From contig NZ_PVTK01000001.1 in the NCBI RefSeq assembly GCF_003002925.1, positions 434,001-498,000 on the forward strand: a DNA stretch of 64,000 bases. The letters run 5' to 3'. Of the stretch, positions 20,112-28,617 are shown one piece after another. Position 1 is the stretch's first letter. Each line of letters starts with the position of its first letter. The stretch is from Vreelandella songnenensis. Lineage in GTDB: Bacteria > Pseudomonadota > Gammaproteobacteria > Pseudomonadales > Halomonadaceae. A model generated the notes under the pieces. The model had not been told where the DNA came from, did not search any database, and saw only the letters and a list, made by a program, of their open reading frames with translations. Both the position numbers and the translations under genes were made by a program.

Positions 20112-21950
20112 TCACGAGCTCTCGTTTAACACGTCCGGAATGGTCATTTTCACGTAGCGCCCGGGCGCTGGCTCGATCACGTCGAGCTTGCCCTGCCCCG
20201 GTTGCCGTGCCGGTACCATTTTCTGGGTATCGGCGTAGCCGTTCTGGGTCATCCACGCCTGCCAGTGCGGCCACCAGGAGCCTTCGTTGTACGTGGCCTT
20301 TTCAAGCCACGCCTCAGGGCTTTCCGCCAGGGTGTCGTTGCTCCAGTAGCCATACTTGTTCTTCGCCGGCGGGTTCACGATGCCGGCAATATGCCCTGAG
20401 CCACCCAGCACGAAAGTCACCGCCCCCTTGGGCAGCAGCGCACCGTAATAGGTGCTGTTCCACTTGGCGATGTGGTCTTCCTTGGTGGAAACGAAGTAGC
20501 TTGGCGTAGCCACCTTGCGCAGATCGATCTTCACGCCATCAAGCTCGATGCCACCGGGCTCGACCAGGCGGTTTTCAAGGTACATATGGCGCAGATACCA
20601 GGCGTGGGTGCTGGCAGGCAAGTTGGTGCCGTCAGTGTTCCAGTGGAGCAGGTCAAAGGCGGCGGGCATCTCGCCCTTCAGGTAATTGTTGATATAGAAC
20701 GACCAGAAAAGATCGTTTTCACGCAGCAGATTGAAGGTATAGGCCATGGAGCGGCCGTCCAGATACCCCTTGAGCTGCATGCTGTGCTCGATGCCCTGCA
20801 CGACCGCCTCATTCAGGAACACGCCGATATCGCCAGGGTCACGAAAATCCTGAAGCGTGGCCATGTAGGTGACCGATTTCACCTTGCGCGCGCGCCGGGT
20901 GCTGGTCAGGTAGGCCACGGTGGAGGCGGTCAGCGTGCCGCCTACGCAATAGCTCACCAGGTTGACCGATGTTTCCCCGCAGGCACGCTCAATGGCGTCC
21001 ATGGCGCTGATCGGCCCCATCTGCATGTAGTCCGCCCAGGTTATATCGCGCTGCGCGGGTCCAGGGTTGCGCCATGAGATAAGAAATACCGTATGGCCCT
21101 GATCCACCAGCCACTTGACCATGGAGTTGTCCTGGCGCAGATCAAGAATGTAGTACTTGTTGATCCACGGTGGCACGATCAGAAGCGGCGTCTTGAAGGT
21201 CTGTTCGGTACTGGGAGCGTATTGAATCAGCTGAATCAGCTCGTTTTCATACACCACCGCACCTTCCGTCACCGCAATGTTGTCACCAATTCCGAAGGCA
21301 TTGCGCTCGGTCATGCAAACGTTGATACCTTCGGCAGAGTTTTCCAGGTCTTCGCGCAGCCGGGCCAGCCCCTCGACCAGGTTCTTTCCGCGGGTCTGCA
21401 GCGTGCGCCGCACCACTTCGGGGTTGGTGGACATAAAGTTGGTCGGCGCCATGGCGCTGACCAGTTGCCGGGCATAAAACGCCAGGTTGCGCTGCTGGGT
21501 GGTGTCCATGCCATCAAGGCTTTCCACCAGCTCCTCAACCGTCTGGGAAAACAGCAGGTACTGCTGCATGATCGCCGTATAGTGAGGGTCCTGAGTCCAG
21601 GCCTCATCCTTGAAACGGCGGTCGCTTTTGGCGGGGGTGATCAGCGGGCTGACCTGCTCACCGGCCAGAGCACGCATGCTTTGTTGCCAGAGCAGCCACT
21701 GGTCCTGCATCAGGCGCGTCTGGGTCTGCCACAGCAGGTTGGGGTTGTTCATCAGGGCCTTTGCGCCAGCCTCGAAGCTTTTGCGCATCTCCCCGTAGAC
21801 CGAGTCGGCAGCCTCGGAAGGCGCCATGCGTGCGAGCATATCCTGCATCAGCGCCTGATACTGATCATTCATCTCCTTGAGCTGCGCGCTCCAGGCCTGC
21901 AGGTCTTCACAGGACAGACCATCCGGCGGCGTTTCCCACCCTGACTGCAT
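20112..21950 (-). CDS. phaC: Class I poly(3-hydroxyalkanoate) synthase
   Basis: A 612-residue cytoplasmic, granule-bound enzyme that polymerises hydroxyacyl-CoA into PHA. The N-terminal PhaC_N domain covers about 60-250. The alpha/beta-hydrolase core has the lipase-like box SYCVGG with catalytic Cys335, the Asp in VSTKEDHIAKW, and the His in GGSGHIAGIVNPP. The size fits single-subunit class I enzymes. AAGGGG precedes ATG 21950. It is the last gene of a DUF6489-phasin-phaC series. phaA and phaB are not in the window. Confidence 0.95.
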   Translation of the reverse strand: MQSGWETPPDGLSCEDLQAWSAQLKEMNDQYQALMQDMLARMAPSEAADSVYGEMRKSFEAGAKALMNNPNLLWQTQTRLMQDQWLLWQQSMRALAGEQVSPLITPAKSDRRFKDEAWTQDPHYTAIMQQYLLFSQTVEELVESLDGMDTTQQRNLAFYARQLVSAMAPTNFMSTNPEVVRRTLQTRGKNLVEGLARLREDLENSAEGINVCMTERNAFGIGDNIAVTEGAVVYENELIQLIQYAPSTEQTFKTPLLIVPPWINKYYILDLRQDNSMVKWLVDQGHTVFLISWRNPGPAQRDITWADYMQMGPISAMDAIERACGETSVNLVSYCVGGTLTASTVAYLTSTRRARKVKSVTYMATLQDFRDPGDIGVFLNEAVVQGIEHSMQLKGYLDGRSMAYTFNLLRENDLFWSFYINNYLKGEMPAAFDLLHWNTDGTNLPASTHAWYLRHMYLENRLVEPGGIELDGVKIDLRKVATPSYFVSTKEDHIAKWNSTYYGALLPKGAVTFVLGGSGHIAGIVNPPAKNKYGYWSNDTLAESPEAWLEKATYNEGSWWPHWQAWMTQNGYADTQKMVPARQPGQGKLDVIEPAPGRYVKMTIPDVLNESS

Positions 21951-22042
21951 ACTGATTCCCCTTCACCCCCGACGTGGAGCCAGGCGTTTCATCAAGACAA
22001 TAAGCAAACGGCGCCGAAAGGCGCCGCCAACAGGCTGACAGG

Positions 22043-22453
22043 TCAGTTCTTGCGGGTCGACTTGCTCGAAGCGTTGCCGGGCTGCTCCCCCTTGGCGGCA
22101 GACGTGGCCTGCTCCGCCATTTGCTGTCCGGCGTCGCTGAACAGCTTTTCCATTTCGGCCTTGAACTGCAGGCTCATGTCCCCCATGGCCCGTGCGTCTT
22201 CCTGCATCTGCTGGGAGATCTCGTTCATCATCTCGGCCTGCTGAGCGCCGAAGTCGCGCAGGCTTTCGGCATCCTGAACGGCGGTGGCGCTGCGAATGCG
22301 CTCGGTACCCATCTGGCTGTAGCGCTTCATGGCCTCCAGCTGGTACTGGGTCATTTTTTCCATGTTGTTGAGCATCAGCGAGTTCATCTTGCGCATCGGC
22401 TCGAACATCTGACGGGTCTGGGCGTTAAAGGCGTCCATCATCTTGTCTTGCAT
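22043..22453 (-). CDS. Phasin family protein
   Basis: A 136-residue amphipathic helical protein expected to coat PHA granules. It is rich in Met, Gln, Glu and Ala (MMDAFNAQTRQMFEPMRKMN, AQQAEMMNEISQQMQEDARA) with coiled-coil character from about 10 to 110 and a Ser/Lys-rich tail. The start at ATG 22453 has GAGGAG nine bases before it; the longer upstream reading is noncoding. It lies 92 bp upstream of phaC in the same direction. Confidence 0.85.
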   Translation of the reverse strand: MQDKMMDAFNAQTRQMFEPMRKMNSLMLNNMEKMTQYQLEAMKRYSQMGTERIRSATAVQDAESLRDFGAQQAEMMNEISQQMQEDARAMGDMSLQFKAEMEKLFSDAGQQMAEQATSAAKGEQPGNASSKSTRKN

Positions 22454-22631
22454 GGTGTGTGCTCCTCGGTCGGTGCCGGATAGGGTTGATTCCGGACATG
22501 AGCATGAGTGCTCATAAGAACGTGATTTGCTGCACTGCAAAAAAGAGTAATCCCAGACCTGATTCATTGCAACGGCTGACAATGCTTCAAGCCTGGTCGA
22601 GAACGCGCTTTGCGCTATTACCCTGTTTTCT

Positions 22632-23021
22632 CTACTCGGCCTTTCCTTTACTGCTGCGTGAGCGCGAAGACGCCGTCTGGGCAGACGATTGCTTGCGCGT
22701 CTCAGTGCGGCCAGCCTGCTCGCTGTCATCGGCGCCGGCACTGCTCGCCCCTGCACTTGCGCTGCCTGCCTGACGCAGCATGTCCAGCATCATCTGCTGG
22801 TAGGTACCAAAGTTGGCAAGCCCCTGGGACAGCCCTTGCTGCATCATGGGCTGCTGCAGAAAAGGCCGCATCAGGCTCATGGGGTCATAACCGTCGACGC
22901 CCGACTCCATCTGGCGCTGAATATGTTCCAGCAGGTTCTGCTGGAACGCTTCCACATCGGGCAGGCCCAACGCTTGGCGAAATTCATCCGGGGTCAGGTC
23001 AAATTCAACGTTGATCTTCAT
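22632..23021 (-). CDS. DUF6489-like protein of the PHA locus
   Basis: 129 residues. The N-terminal half (MKINVEFDLTPDEFRQALGL, then PDVEAFQQNLLEHIQRQM) resembles the short DUF6489 family seen near PHA genes. The middle is Met/Gln rich (RPFLQQPMMQQGLSQGLANF) and the tail is low-complexity Ser/Ala/Lys. Start ATG 23021 has GAGGAG six bases upstream. A role at the granule surface is inferred from its position beside the phasin and phaC genes. The family match is from memory of the N-terminal motif. Confidence 0.72.
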   Translation of the reverse strand: MKINVEFDLTPDEFRQALGLPDVEAFQQNLLEHIQRQMESGVDGYDPMSLMRPFLQQPMMQQGLSQGLANFGTYQQMMLDMLRQAGSASAGASSAGADDSEQAGRTETRKQSSAQTASSRSRSSKGKAE

Positions 23022-23078
23022 GGGCAACTCCTCAGCCGTCTCGTTTGAGTGTAGCAGCGATACGCGAAGGCCGGCGCT

Positions 23079-24170
23079 TTAACGCTGCGCCAGGCGAGGT
23101 GTATCAACGCTTACCTCACCGTTCTGGCCGCGCTGGCGCAGCCAGTGGTCCAGCAGGGTAATCGCCATCATGGCCTCGGCAATGGGCGTTGCGCGAATGC
23201 CCACACAGGGGTCGTGACGGCCCTTGGTAATCACCTCGACCGGCTCACCGTGCACATCGATGGAGCGCCCGGGCGTGGTAATGCTCGAAGTGGGCTTGAG
23301 CGCCAGCCTGGCGACAATGGGCTGGCCGCTGGAAATACCGCCCAGCACGCCGCCGGCGTGGTTGGAGAGAAAGCCTTCCGGAGTCATCTCGTCGCGGTGT
23401 TCGCTGCCGCGCTGGGCAACCGAGCCAAAGCCTGCACCAATCTCGATGCCCTTGACCGCGTTGATGCTCATAAGACCATGCGCCAGATCGGCATCCAGGC
23501 GATCAAACACCGGCTCGCCAAGGCCGACCGGCACGCCTTCGGCGACCACGGTAATCTCCGCACCGACGGAATCCTGGTCACGGCGCAGCTGGTCCATGTA
23601 GGTTTCAAGCTCGGCCACGCGTGAGGGGTCGGGGCAGAAAAAGGCGTTCTGCTCGACGGCGTCCCACTCCTTGAACGCGATCTTGATCGGGCCAAGCTGG
23701 CTCATGTAGCCACGGATCTGCACGCCTTGCGCTGCCAGATACTTCTTGGCAATCGCCCCGGCCGCCACGCGCATGGCGGTTTCGCGGGCACTCGAACGGC
23801 CGCCGCCGCGATAGTCGCGGTGACCGTACTTGTGGTGATAGGTGTAGTCCGCGTGGGCCGGGCGGAACTGATCCTTGATCTTCGAGTAGTCCTTCGAGCG
23901 CTGGTCGGTGTTCTCGATCAGCAGGCCAATCGAGGTGCCGGTGGTCTTGCCCTCGAAAACCCCTGACAGAATGCGCACCCGATCAGGCTCCTGGCGCTGG
24001 GTGGTATGCCGGGAACTGCCGGGGCGGCGGCGGTCCAGGTCGCGCTGCAGGTCCTCCTCGCACAGCGCAAGCCCCGGCGGGCAGCCATCCACGATGGCGC
24101 CAAGTGCCACGCCGTGGCTCTCTCCAAAGGTGGTCACGGTAAACAGTTTGCCAAAGCTATTGCCAGACAT
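23079..24170 (-). CDS. aroC: Chorismate synthase
   Basis: A 363-residue FMN-dependent enzyme that converts 5-enolpyruvylshikimate 3-phosphate to chorismate, the last common step to aromatic amino acids. Signatures are [42 protein letters not shown] and [24 protein letters not shown] [15 protein letters not shown] near the C-terminus. Start ATG 24170 (MSGNSFG) is conserved and has AGGA upstream; an in-frame extension to 24203 overlaps prmB and is not used. It lies 13 bp after prmB; prmB-aroC is a known pair. Confidence 0.97.
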   Translation of the reverse strand: MSGNSFGKLFTVTTFGESHGVALGAIVDGCPPGLALCEEDLQRDLDRRRPGSSRHTTQRQEPDRVRILSGVFEGKTTGTSIGLLIENTDQRSKDYSKIKDQFRPAHADYTYHHKYGHRDYRGGGRSSARETAMRVAAGAIAKKYLAAQGVQIRGYMSQLGPIKIAFKEWDAVEQNAFFCPDPSRVAELETYMDQLRRDQDSVGAEITVVAEGVPVGLGEPVFDRLDADLAHGLMSINAVKGIEIGAGFGSVAQRGSEHRDEMTPEGFLSNHAGGVLGGISSGQPIVARLALKPTSSITTPGRSIDVHGEPVEVITKGRHDPCVGIRATPIAEAMMAITLLDHWLRQRGQNGEVSVDTPRLAQR

Positions 24171-24183
24171 GGGCGTTAATTCC

Positions 24184-25143
24184 TCACGCAAAAGACGCCG
24201 CATGGGCGTCGAGTTCAGCAGCGCTCAGGACGAAGACGCCCTGGCCGCCGCGCTCGAATTCAAGCCACAGGAAAGGCACGTCGGGAAACGCGGCTTCCAC
24301 GTGGCGGTCAGAGTTGCCCACTTCCACGATCAGCCAGCCCGTATCGGTCAGGTGGCTGCGCGCTTCGCGCAGAATGCGCCGCACGATATCCAGGCCGTCC
24401 TGCCCGGCGCCCAGCGCCAGCGCCGGCTCATGGCGGAATTCGGCGGGCATGGTGGCCAGGTCCCGCGCATCCACGTAGGGCGGGTTGGAAACGATCAGAT
24501 CAAAGCGCTGGCCTTCGAGCCCGTCAAACACATCGGACGCGACAGCGCGTACCCGGTCGCCTACCTCGTGGCGGGTAATGTTTTCACGCGCGACGGCCAG
24601 TGCGTCCTGGCTGATGTCGGCAAGGGTCACTTCGCAGGTAGGCAGATAAAGGCCGGTGGCGATACCGATACAGCCCGAGCCGGTGCACAGATCCAGCACG
24701 CTTTGCGGTGGCTCTTCCGGGAACCAGGCTGCAAATCCGTCCTCGATCAGCTCGGCAATCGGCGAGCGCGGGATCAGCACGCGCTCATCGACGTTGAACG
24801 GGTGGCCGGCAAAAAACGCCTCGCCCAGCAGATACGGCAGCGGCTGGCGGGTAGTGACCCGCTGGCGCGCCAGGTGGATGATACGCTGGCGCTCGACGGG
24901 CAGCAGGCGCGCTTCCAGCACGGCGGGGTCCACGTTCCAGGGCAGGTGAAGCGCGCCCAGACACAGCGCCACCGCCTCATCCCAGGCGGACTGCGTGCCG
25001 TGGCCGTAGTGAAGCCCGGCCAGGTAGAACTCGCTGGACACCCAGCGCAGATAGTCGCGTAGCGTAAAAAGGTCGCTCACCAGCGCCGTATCCGGCAATG
25101 AAAGGGTGGAGTGAGAGGTCTCATGGTTGAGGGGCGTGGTCAC
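24184..25143 (-). CDS. prmB: 50S ribosomal protein L3 N5-glutamine methyltransferase
   Basis: A 319-residue SAM-dependent methyltransferase that methylates a glutamine of ribosomal protein L3. The SAM motif [14 protein letters not shown] and the catalytic VSNPPYVD are visible, with an N-terminal PrmC-like helical domain. The start is GTG 25143 with CAGGAG upstream. The closest alternative is prmC, but prmC normally sits with prfA, whereas prmB-aroC is the usual arrangement. Confidence 0.93.
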   Translation of the reverse strand: MTTPLNHETSHSTLSLPDTALVSDLFTLRDYLRWVSSEFYLAGLHYGHGTQSAWDEAVALCLGALHLPWNVDPAVLEARLLPVERQRIIHLARQRVTTRQPLPYLLGEAFFAGHPFNVDERVLIPRSPIAELIEDGFAAWFPEEPPQSVLDLCTGSGCIGIATGLYLPTCEVTLADISQDALAVARENITRHEVGDRVRAVASDVFDGLEGQRFDLIVSNPPYVDARDLATMPAEFRHEPALALGAGQDGLDIVRRILREARSHLTDTGWLIVEVGNSDRHVEAAFPDVPFLWLEFERGGQGVFVLSAAELDAHAASFA

Positions 25144-25321
25144 AGCGACTCCTGATAACGAAAAACATCCGCGCAGCCATTATGCAGCTACACTCGGTTG
25201 ATAAAGCAAAGATGATACCTTTAACGATTGTACCTTTGACGCCGCCCGGTTCACAGCGACGCTCAGCCCGCTATACTGTCGCTCTTTATACCATTTCCCA
25301 CTTTTCATACTTGAGCCTGAC

Positions 25322-25891
25322 ATGACGCGACGCCGCCACCTGCCTAACGATGACGATATCAGCGCCTTTCGCCAGGCGCTGCAAGCTGCAGGCGTGCGCC
25401 GTATTGCCACCAATCAGGCAGACCCCGGCAAGCCCAAGCGTAACGATGATGCCCACCAGGCGCGCCGCCACTCGGCGGTGGAGAGCAGCACGCCTCAGGC
25501 CAGCGGGCGCACCTCGGATGGCCGCGTGGAGGCCGTGCGCCCGTCGGAGTACCTGGAGTTCAGCGTGCCCGACCTGCCCTGGCGCACTTTCAGCCAGCTA
25601 AAACGCGGCCAGACCGAGTGGCAGGCGGGGCTTGACCTGCACGGCTACACCCTGGAAGAGGCCCGCGCGGAGCTGGAAAGCTTTCTGCGCGACGCCGCAG
25701 GCCAGGGGCTGCGCTGCGTGCTGGTGGTTCACGGCAAGGCGTGGGGCACGAACGCGGATTTTCCGGTACTCAAGAGCCATACCAATACCTGGCTGCGCGA
25801 ATGGCCTGGCGTGCTGGCGTTCTGCTCGGCGATTGATATCGATGGCGGTACCGGGGCAGTTTACATTCTGCTGCGCAAGCGCGGAGCGTAA
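25322..25891 (+). CDS. Smr domain protein (putative endonuclease)
   Basis: A 189-residue protein: a polar N-terminal half, then a Smr domain from about residue 95 with LDLHGYTLEEARAELESFL and VLVVHGKAWG. Small Smr proteins of this type act as nucleases or in ribosome rescue (SmrB). It is divergent from prmB across 178 bp and convergent with the patatin gene only 5 bp away. Confidence 0.85.
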   Translation: MTRRRHLPNDDDISAFRQALQAAGVRRIATNQADPGKPKRNDDAHQARRHSAVESSTPQASGRTSDGRVEAVRPSEYLEFSVPDLPWRTFSQLKRGQTEWQAGLDLHGYTLEEARAELESFLRDAAGQGLRCVLVVHGKAWGTNADFPVLKSHTNTWLREWPGVLAFCSAIDIDGGTGAVYILLRKRGA

Positions 25892-25896
25892 GCCGA

Positions 25897-26913
25897 TTAT
25901 TCAGCGGCATCCGACGCGATGCCGGGCATACGCCGCTCAAGCGCTTCATCGGCCAGGTGCCGCCCCAGGCGAATCAAGTCCTTGGCCCGATGAAACTCGT
26001 GCGTACTGCATACCGTCTTGGGTATCTCGATCAGGACATCCGGCGGATAACCGGCAATCTTGTACTTCGCCAACGCCGCCTGGGTAATATCAAAGGACTC
26101 CAGAATCATGCCGAGCCGGCTCCACTCGCGCTTGCCGCGGGCCTCGGGCGTCTGTTCCTCTTCTTCTTCATCACTCTCTCCGTTACCGCCCAGGCCATCC
26201 CATAATCGTTTGGTAACTTCGCGCACGTCGCTCATCCAGCCGCCCAGGTTGGCGTCGCGCTCGCGCTCCTGAGCCGTGCGGCTATCGTTTTCTTCCTGCT
26301 CTTGAGGCAGCAGCTCTTCAAGCGCCACCGGCTGCGGGCTATGGGCCGTCACGTTGACGGCGATGACCAGGTCAGCGTCGTGCGCTGCCACGATCGGCAT
26401 GATCGGCAAGGGGTTGAGCAGCCCGCCATCGACCAGCATCTGATCGCCCATGCTGACCGGCGTAATGACGCCGGGAATAGCGATGGAAGCGCGTATGGCG
26501 CGCAGCAGCGGGCCGCTTTGAAACCACACCTCACGCTGGCGCACCAGGTCGGTGGCTACCGTGGTCACGGGTATCGGCAGGTCTTCGATCAGCACATCGC
26601 CCACCAGCCCTTCGAGCTTGTTCATTACCTTGTTGGCGCGTATGGCTCCCATGGGGCTCCAGGTCACGTCCACGAGCCTGAGCACGTCGAGATAGTCCAG
26701 GTTGCACACCCACTCGCGGTACTCGGGCAGTTTTCCTGAGGCGTAGATCCCCCCGATCAGCGCCCCCATGGAGCAGCCGGCGATAGAAATAATCTCGAAT
26801 CCCCGCGCTTCCAGCGCTTCGATCACGCCAATATGTGCATAGCCACGTGCCCCGCCGCTGCCCAGCACCAGGGCCACCTTTTTACCGTCGCCCACACGCG
26901 TCAGTTGGTTCAT
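25897..26913 (-). CDS. Patatin-like phospholipase family protein (RssA-like)
   Basis: A 338-residue protein with a patatin fold. GSGGARGYAHIGVIEAL is the oxyanion-hole segment, GCSMGALIGG the nucleophile elbow (GxSxG, Ser near 49), and DGGLLNPLPI holds the catalytic Asp of the Ser-Asp dyad. A charged insert near 215-250 (SDEEEEEQTPEARGKREW) is unusual. Likely a cytoplasmic or membrane-peripheral lipid esterase; the substrate is unknown. AAGGAC precedes ATG 26913. Confidence 0.9.
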   Translation of the reverse strand: MNQLTRVGDGKKVALVLGSGGARGYAHIGVIEALEARGFEIISIAGCSMGALIGGIYASGKLPEYREWVCNLDYLDVLRLVDVTWSPMGAIRANKVMNKLEGLVGDVLIEDLPIPVTTVATDLVRQREVWFQSGPLLRAIRASIAIPGVITPVSMGDQMLVDGGLLNPLPIMPIVAAHDADLVIAVNVTAHSPQPVALEELLPQEQEENDSRTAQERERDANLGGWMSDVREVTKRLWDGLGGNGESDEEEEEQTPEARGKREWSRLGMILESFDITQAALAKYKIAGYPPDVLIEIPKTVCSTHEFHRAKDLIRLGRHLADEALERRMPGIASDAAE

Positions 26914-26956
26914 TGCTTGTCCTTTCCCGTGCCTGTCGTCAGTTCACTGATGGCTG

Positions 26957-27862
26957 TTATCTTGCCGTTTCACCCCAATGGGCGGCTATTCTGCCTGCGA
27001 CGCTTGCGGCTTCGCGAGGCTCAAGGTGCAAGTGATGCCCGCCGGGCAATACCTGCCGGGTGAGATGTCTGACCGCCTGGCGCGCCTGCTCGGCCCACTG
27101 ACGCTCGCCGAGAATTCCCCGTTCGCCTTCAATCAACAGCACCGGGGCCTCGATGCTGGCCAATTGCGCCAGCACCTGCTCGGGGGTGAACCTCACCAGT
27201 GATGGCTTCAGCAGCCGGGTATCGGTGCGCATCTGCACCTGGCCATCCGCCGTGGCTTGGGTATTGCGCTCGACAAGGGGCGTGGCGGTGACGCTATCCA
27301 GCGCCGTCGCCCCGCCCGCTACCCGCGCCGCCACGGCGCTTTCGATATCGGCGTAGCGCGGCGCCCGGGAAAGCGGCCGCCGGTAAGCAATGAGTCCCTT
27401 GCGCAATTGGCTTGCGGTCTCTTCCGCCGGCGTATTCAGCGCCCCCAGGCCGTCAATCAGCGTCAGCCGGGCAATGCGCTCGGGCACAGCCGCCGCCAGC
27501 ACGCAGGCCACCGCCGCGCCCATGGAGTGGGCCAGCAGCGAGGCCTTGTCGATCTCGAGTGCGTCCATCACGTCCAGCACGTCGTGGCAGTAATCCCACA
27601 GCGCATAGTCGCCGCCGGGCGGGGCGTGCTGCGAATGGCCGTGGCCACGAAAATCGATGGCCACGATGCGAATATCCAGCGCTTCAACCAGCAGTGGGGC
27701 CAGGCGGGTAAAGCTTGCCGCGTTGTCCAGCCAGCCGTGTAGCGCCAGCCATACAGGCGCGCCCACACGCCCCCAGCCAAGGCCGGCCAGGCGACCGGCT
27801 GCCAGCGACAGCGGTTGCGCGGCGTGGGAAGAGCGCTTCGAAGTGGGTTCAAACATGGGCAT
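26957..27862 (-). CDS. Alpha/beta-fold hydrolase
   Basis: A 301-residue single-domain hydrolase. LHGWLDNAASFTRLAPLL is the typical oxyanion strand, AHSMGAAVACVLAA the nucleophile elbow (AxSxG variant), and VLPGGHHLHLEP the catalytic His region. It resembles YbfF-type esterases or dienelactone-type hydrolases. Substrate unknown. Start ATG 27862 is five bases after CAGGA; an in-frame extension to 27925 lacks a ribosome binding site. Confidence 0.85.
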   Translation of the reverse strand: MPMFEPTSKRSSHAAQPLSLAAGRLAGLGWGRVGAPVWLALHGWLDNAASFTRLAPLLVEALDIRIVAIDFRGHGHSQHAPPGGDYALWDYCHDVLDVMDALEIDKASLLAHSMGAAVACVLAAAVPERIARLTLIDGLGALNTPAEETASQLRKGLIAYRRPLSRAPRYADIESAVAARVAGGATALDSVTATPLVERNTQATADGQVQMRTDTRLLKPSLVRFTPEQVLAQLASIEAPVLLIEGERGILGERQWAEQARQAVRHLTRQVLPGGHHLHLEPREAASVAGRIAAHWGETAR

Positions 27863-27990
27863 GGTTCCTGACAGGGCTTGGTGACGACAGCGCTTGATGA
27901 AATGCCTGGATGACGGTATTGGCAACAGACGTTACCATGCCAGACGCAATTCTTCCGCCGCTTTTACCCACAATTGTTAATGGTGATTTC

Positions 27991-28083
27991 ATGAAACCAC
28001 GCCGCGATACGCGCGCCCGTAATCTCGTCTTTTTAGTGGCCGTGGTCAGCGCCATTGTAGTGGGCCTGTGGCTCGCCCGTTAA
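27991..28083 (+). CDS. Putative 30-residue single-pass membrane protein
   Basis: A short open frame: a basic N-terminus (MKPRRDTRARN) then one hydrophobic helix (LVFLVAVVSAIVVGLWLAR) and stop. A basic head before a short helix predicts an inner-membrane peptide with its N-terminus inside. A GGTGA-like ribosome site lies about 6 bases upstream. It is divergent from the hydrolase gene and 90 bp before umuD. It has no known family; only the coding pattern supports it. Confidence 0.5.
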   Translation: MKPRRDTRARNLVFLVAVVSAIVVGLWLAR

Positions 28084-28132
28084 CCTGAACCTGCAAGCGC
28101 CACGCTTGCAATTTCTGCCTCACGAATAAATA

Positions 28133-28148
28133 CTGTACATCCATACAT
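28133..28148 (+). promoter_or_regulatory. LexA (SOS) box upstream of umuDC
   Basis: CTGTACATCCATACAT fits CTGT-N8-ACAG in all but the last base. It lies 26 bp before the umuD start, where LexA would block the promoter, as for other umuDC operons. Confidence 0.7.
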
Positions 28149-28173
28149 ATTAAATTCAGTGAGGATGCCGACG

Positions 28174-28617
28174 ATGTCGTTACCGCCATCGCCTGTCGCG
28201 CCAGCCTTGCCGTTAACGCCTCAGCCGCTGCCTTACTCCTCCTTGCAAGGCCGCGCTGGCTTTAGCGGCTTTCCATCGCCAGCGCAGGATTACGAGCCGC
28301 GTACGCTCGATCTCAATACGCGGTTGATCAAGAACCCGACCCAGACGTTCTATCTCTCGGCCGCCGGCGACAGCATGGAAGGCTGGGGAATTTTCGAAGG
28401 CGACCTGCTGGTCGTGGATCGCAGCATCAAGCCGCGCCTGGGCCATATTCTGGTGGCGATGCTGGATGACGAAGTGCTGATCAAGCGCTACGCCCTCTAC
28501 CGCGGCACCCCGCACCTCTGTTCGGCTCACCCCCACTACCCGCCACTCCCCCTGGAAGATACCGACTGTCAGCTGTGGGGTGTGGTACGCGCGGTGATCC
28601 ACGAGTACCTACGATGA
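28174..28617 (+). CDS. umuD: UmuD family self-processing SOS protein
   Basis: A 147-residue LexA-fold protease subunit of DNA polymerase V. GFPSPAQDYEPRTLDLN, AAGDSMEGWGIFEGDLLVVD (catalytic Ser67) and VLIKRY (Lys104) are conserved. The self-cleavage site, usually Cys-Gly or Ala-Gly, reads Ser31-Gly32 (AGFSGFPSP). RecA-stimulated cleavage to UmuD' is expected. ATG 28174 has GAGG nine bases upstream; GTG 28159 and ATG 28165 are possible but worse. It is preceded by a LexA-like box and overlaps umuC by 4 bp. Confidence 0.92.
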   Translation: MSLPPSPVAPALPLTPQPLPYSSLQGRAGFSGFPSPAQDYEPRTLDLNTRLIKNPTQTFYLSAAGDSMEGWGIFEGDLLVVDRSIKPRLGHILVAMLDDEVLIKRYALYRGTPHLCSAHPHYPPLPLEDTDCQLWGVVRAVIHEYLR

